Position numbers and translations under genes: made by a program
NCBI GenBank assembly: GCA_040383485.1
Contig: JBEIDK010000011.1
Span: 1-46,139 of the forward strand
Direction of reading: 5' to 3'
DNA from: JBEIDK01 sp040383485
Lineage (GTDB): Bacteria; Bacteroidota; Bacteroidia; UBA4408
Length of the DNA: 46,139 nt
Shown: positions 43,327-46,139 of the stretch, piece by piece
How positions within the stretch are numbered: the first letter of the stretch is position 1
Layout of the letters: every line of letters begins with the position of its first letter
The notes under the pieces: generated by a model
What the model saw: the letters and a program-made list of their open reading frames with translations, nothing else
What the model was told of the DNA's origin: nothing
Database searches by the model: none

Positions 43327-44997
43327 ATGAACCTCATAAAACAATTCTTAAATTTAATAATGGATAATTCCCCTCAAGAAAAACAAGAAATAAAATCTTT
43401 ATCAAAAGCATTACAACCTTTATATTTTGCATTGGTATTAATTGCTGGTATTTTATTGGGTGTAAAACTATCGGCTAATTTATCTAATAATAACAGTAGA
43501 ATTTTTAGTAGTGCAACCCAAAATAATAAGGTAAATGAACTTCTAAATTATGTGCAACAAAACTACGTTGACACAATAAGCAAAAATAGGTTGCTTGACG
43601 AAACTATAATTTCATTGTTACAAAATCTTGATCCGCATAGTGCCTATATACCAGCAAGTGAATTGGCGCAAACAAATGAAATGTTGCAAGGTAATTTTGA
43701 CGGAATTGGGATTGAGTTTAATATTTTAAATGATACTATTTACGTTGTTTCTTCTATTGCTGGGGGCCCTTCAGAACAGCTTGGCATAAGGGCTGGTGAC
43801 AGAATAATAAAGGTTGAAAAAAAGAATGTAGCGGGAATTAAAATTACAAATAAAGAAGTCTTTAAATTACTAAGAGGCATTGGCGGAACTAAAGTAAATA
43901 TCTCTATTTTAAGAAGAGGGAATAAATCGCCACTTGCATTTTCTATTACCAGAGGCAAAATACCAATATATAGTGTTGATGCATCATTTATGCTTAATGA
44001 TAATAAAACCGGTGTTATTAAAATTGGAAGATTTGCCCAAACTACCTACGAAGAATATTTAAAAGCCTTTAATAATTTAGAAAAACAAGGGATGAAGCAA
44101 CTTATTGTTGATTTAAGAGGTAATCCAGGTGGTTTCTTAAATATTGCAACTAAGCTTTGCGATGAGTTTTTAGAAGATAAAAAATTGATTGTTTATACGG
44201 AAGGGCATGCTCGAAGAAGAGAGAATTTTTACGCTACTGACGCTGGTTATTTCGAGAAAAATAAAGTTGCTTTTTTAATTGATGAAGGTTCTGCATCGGC
44301 AAGCGAAATTTTAGCTGGTGCCATACAAGATAACGACCGTGGAGTTATTGTAGGGCGCAGAAGTTTTGGTAAGGGCTTGGTTCAAGAACAATCAGACTTT
44401 AGTGATGGCTCTGCTCTTAGGCTTACCATTGCTAGGTATTACACGCCAACAGGCCGATGTATTCAAAAACCTTACACTCCTGGAGAATTGAAAGACTATG
44501 CTATGGAAGAGATGCACAGGTACAAATCAGGTGAACTTGAAAATAAAGACAGTATTAAATTCTCTGACAGTTTAAAATTCAAAACTCCGAAGGGTAAAGT
44601 TGTTTATGGTGGTGGTGGAATTATGCCTGATATTTTTGTTCCTATTGACACTACAAAAAATTCAAGCTATTTAACCGAACTTTATATTACAGGTATTATC
44701 AATCAATTTGCTGTTGAGTATTCAGATAAAAATAGAGATGAAATTAATAAATTTAATAGTATGGATGATTACATAAGCAAGTTTAATATTGATGATAAAC
44801 TAATAAATGAGTTTACTAATTATGCAGCTAAAAATAACATTCCACGAAACGAAATAGGTTTAAAAAAATCTATTTCAATAATTAAGTTACAACTTAAGGC
44901 TCTTATTGCTAGAGGTGTTTGGCATAATGACGCTTATTATAAAGTTCTAAGCCTCGATGATAAAACTGTAAATGAAGCATTAAAGGCCTTGAAATAA
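43327..44997 (+). CDS. S41-family carboxy-terminal processing protease
   Basis: The protein (556 residues from ATG 43327; ATG 43360 is an equally good start that gives 545) has one N-terminal membrane helix (LYFALVLIAGILLGVKL) and a PDZ domain (FDGIGIEFNI...AGGPSEQLGIRAGDRIIKVE). The peptidase S41 core carries the catalytic Ser324 in EGSASASEILAGAIQD and Lys349 in RSFGKGLVQEQ. The spacing of 25 residues is that of known CtpA/Tsp enzymes. It cleaves exported proteins in the periplasm after binding their C-termini. The tail of about 150 residues (from SSYLTELYITG) is typical of Bacteroidota members. It is a single gene, upstream of the terminator at 45263. Confidence 0.93.
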   Translation: MNLIKQFLNLIMDNSPQEKQEIKSLSKALQPLYFALVLIAGILLGVKLSANLSNNNSRIFSSATQNNKVNELLNYVQQNYVDTISKNRLLDETIISLLQNLDPHSAYIPASELAQTNEMLQGNFDGIGIEFNILNDTIYVVSSIAGGPSEQLGIRAGDRIIKVEKKNVAGIKITNKEVFKLLRGIGGTKVNISILRRGNKSPLAFSITRGKIPIYSVDASFMLNDNKTGVIKIGRFAQTTYEEYLKAFNNLEKQGMKQLIVDLRGNPGGFLNIATKLCDEFLEDKKLIVYTEGHARRRENFYATDAGYFEKNKVAFLIDEGSASASEILAGAIQDNDRGVIVGRRSFGKGLVQEQSDFSDGSALRLTIARYYTPTGRCIQKPYTPGELKDYAMEEMHRYKSGELENKDSIKFSDSLKFKTPKGKVVYGGGGIMPDIFVPIDTTKNSSYLTELYITGIINQFAVEYSDKNRDEINKFNSMDDYISKFNIDDKLINEFTNYAAKNNIPRNEIGLKKSISIIKLQLKALIARGVWHNDAYYKVLSLDDKTVNEALKALK

Positions 44998-45333
44998 TTT
45001 TAATTTCTTACTGATATTGCAAAAATATATGAGTATGCTTTACCAGTTTCTTATTAAATTAAACCATTTAATCAGTTTTGTAAACCATTTATAGCAAGTA
45101 AGCCATTTCATAATTATTAAATAAGACATTTGTTTCATCAATTGGTTATTACACTAACGATTTAAACCTATGAATCCGTAATATCTAAAACCTTAAAACT
45201 GCATCATACAACTTATGAAGCTAGAAAACGAGGTTGATAATTGGTTGTTTATTGAAAAGAGGCAGGCTTTACCAAAAAGCCTGTTTTTTTTTGAAAAGTA
45301 TAAAGCATACTTTTTAGATATTAAAAGGCTTAG
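44998..45333 (+). terminator. 336-bp gap ending in a strong rho-independent terminator (45263-45292)
   Basis: CAGGCTTT (45263-45270) pairs with AAAGCCTG (45276-45283) around ACCAA and is followed by nine T. It lies 266 nt past the S41 protease stop. It could serve that gene or end a short untranslated transcript inside the gap. Apart from a 40-codon frame (45214-45336) that runs through the hairpin, nothing else is visible here. Confidence 0.8.
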
Positions 45334-46139
45334 CTAAGAAGTTATTTTTATCGCTGTCTTGAAAGTTAATTTTGAAATAATTCTATTTGAATTTAACAGG
45401 CTAATAATGGCATTTAATATCCATTTATTGTTCAGAATAAATCGTGATATTTTATACCTTTTCAAATTTATTTTTCCGAATTTATCATGAATTTGTTTGT
45501 TGTAATCTAAAAGACGGATTGCAGAAAAATCATTTTCCTTAAAGCATTCTTTGGCAACAAAGGCCGCTATTCTTCCAGATACAACCGCTTGTCCTATGCC
45601 TTCGCCAGTTGCAGGATCAGCAATTGAAGCGGCATCGCCAATCAACATAAATCTATTACCTGAAATATCATGAGTGCCGTAACCCATTGGTATACTCCAA
45701 CCTTTAATATCTCCAACAATTGTAGCATTTTCAAATCTTCTTTTCAATGAAGGAGAATCATTTATTATTTCTTCCAATGTTTCGCGGAGTTTAATTTTTC
45801 GGGTTGCTACTTCATCCGACATCATTCCAAATCCTATGTTTACCTTATTATCTGTAGATGGGAAAATCCAGAAATAACCATTAGGATATTTGGGCACAAA
45901 ATAAAATTCATAAGTATGTCCATCAACATCTTTAACACCCTCATAATACGCTCTTATTGCAGCGCAGTGATGCACAGGATCCATCTTATAATTAGTTAAA
46001 CTTCTACGTATAATTGATGTTGCTCCATCTGCTCCAATTATTAGTTTAGACGTAAAGGTTTTACCGCTTTCGGTTACGACTGTGGTAATATTTTCGTTCG
46101 TTTTAACAGAGATTATTTGCTCTCCTAAAAAGTATGTAA
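45334..46139 (-). CDS. Geranylgeranyl-reductase-like FAD oxidoreductase, 5' part missing
   Basis: The frame is open to the right edge (267 codons seen), so the N-terminal FAD dinucleotide motif is outside the window. Visible family features are IIGADGATSIIRRSL near the cut, YPNGYFWIFPSTDNKVNIGF, and the second FAD motif GDAASIADPATGEGIGQAVV, followed by SGRIAA. This is the geranylgeranyl reductase (ChlP/GGR) branch of the flavin hydroxylase-like family, which saturates isoprenoid chains of lipids or quinones. The substrate in Bacteroidota is not settled. An internal Met at 45984 is not the start, since family sequence continues upstream of it. The stop is 42 nt beyond the terminator at 45292 on the other strand. 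Confidence 0.85.
   Translation of the reverse strand, partial: TYFLGEQIISVKTNENITTVVTESGKTFTSKLIIGADGATSIIRRSLTNYKMDPVHHCAAIRAYYEGVKDVDGHTYEFYFVPKYPNGYFWIFPSTDNKVNIGFGMMSDEVATRKIKLRETLEEIINDSPSLKRRFENATIVGDIKGWSIPMGYGTHDISGNRFMLIGDAASIADPATGEGIGQAVVSGRIAAFVAKECFKENDFSAIRLLDYNKQIHDKFGKINLKRYKISRFILNNKWILNAIISLLNSNRIISKLTFKTAIKITS

Noticed and set aside
45214..45336. A 40-codon frame (MKLENEVDNWLF...)
   Set aside because: It runs through a strong terminator hairpin and its T tract, and ends over the stop of the opposite gene. No support beyond an ATG.

Overview
The window comes from a member of the Bacteroidota. It is an AT-rich chromosome with weak Shine-Dalgarno sites. Several promoters follow the Bacteroidota pattern, TTG followed by TAnnTTTG. 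It also carries a type IX secretion (T9SS) C-terminal sorting domain, a PorE-like OmpA protein, a DUF4286 gene and YwqK/MORN repeats. I cannot place it below phylum level. Both ends are cut: a PAS-domain gene runs off the left edge and a geranylgeranyl-reductase-like gene runs off the right.

Layout. 1-3.3 kb (minus): nadA, a MORN-repeat protein and a partial PAS protein, probably one transcript. 3.3-3.9 kb: a gene-free, very AT-rich stretch with about eleven DnaA-box-like motifs, a possible origin. 4-8 kb: glutaryl-CoA dehydrogenase, a LutA-like protein, an MDR oxidoreductase, a frameshifted DoxX gene and a small membrane protein. 8.2-10.2 kb: groES-groEL. 10.2-10.9 kb: two 169-bp palindromic mobile-type repeats flanking a transposase remnant. 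11.2-15.5 kb: a tight operon of DUF4286, hybrid histidine kinase, SDR reductase and UbiA prenyltransferase. 15.8-20.4 kb: RDD protein, pdhB and a tandem amidohydrolase. 20.6-25.5 kb (minus): rimP-nusA-infB behind a clear promoter and a leader hairpin. 25.6-31.1 kb (minus): ftsX, sufD, sufC, rsmG, an ECF sigma factor and a GT2 glycosyltransferase. 31.2-35.5 kb (plus): a complete dlt-type operon. 35.6-37.9 kb: rimK and a GlcD-type oxidase. 38-45 kb: a T9SS-sorted degenerate trypsin-fold protein, a coiled-coil protein, a PorE-like OmpA protein and an S41 protease.

The most interesting locus is 31214-35468. It has the order dltC-dltD-dltX-dltB-dltA and encodes every component of teichoic-acid D-alanylation. 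That includes a 48-residue DltX-like microprotein ending in FIYQQF, which overlaps dltD and lies just before the MBOAT gene. The host has an outer membrane and is expected to lack teichoic acids, so the acyl acceptor is unknown. The DltA-like ligase has Met270 where Bacillus DltA has the Cys linked to D-alanine selection, so the amino acid may also differ. The operon is read from a promoter that overlaps a divergent promoter for the glycosyltransferase/ECF-sigma genes. Other leads are the rimP leader hairpin, the palindromic repeat family (one copy sits between groEL and its terminator) and the origin-like motif cluster.
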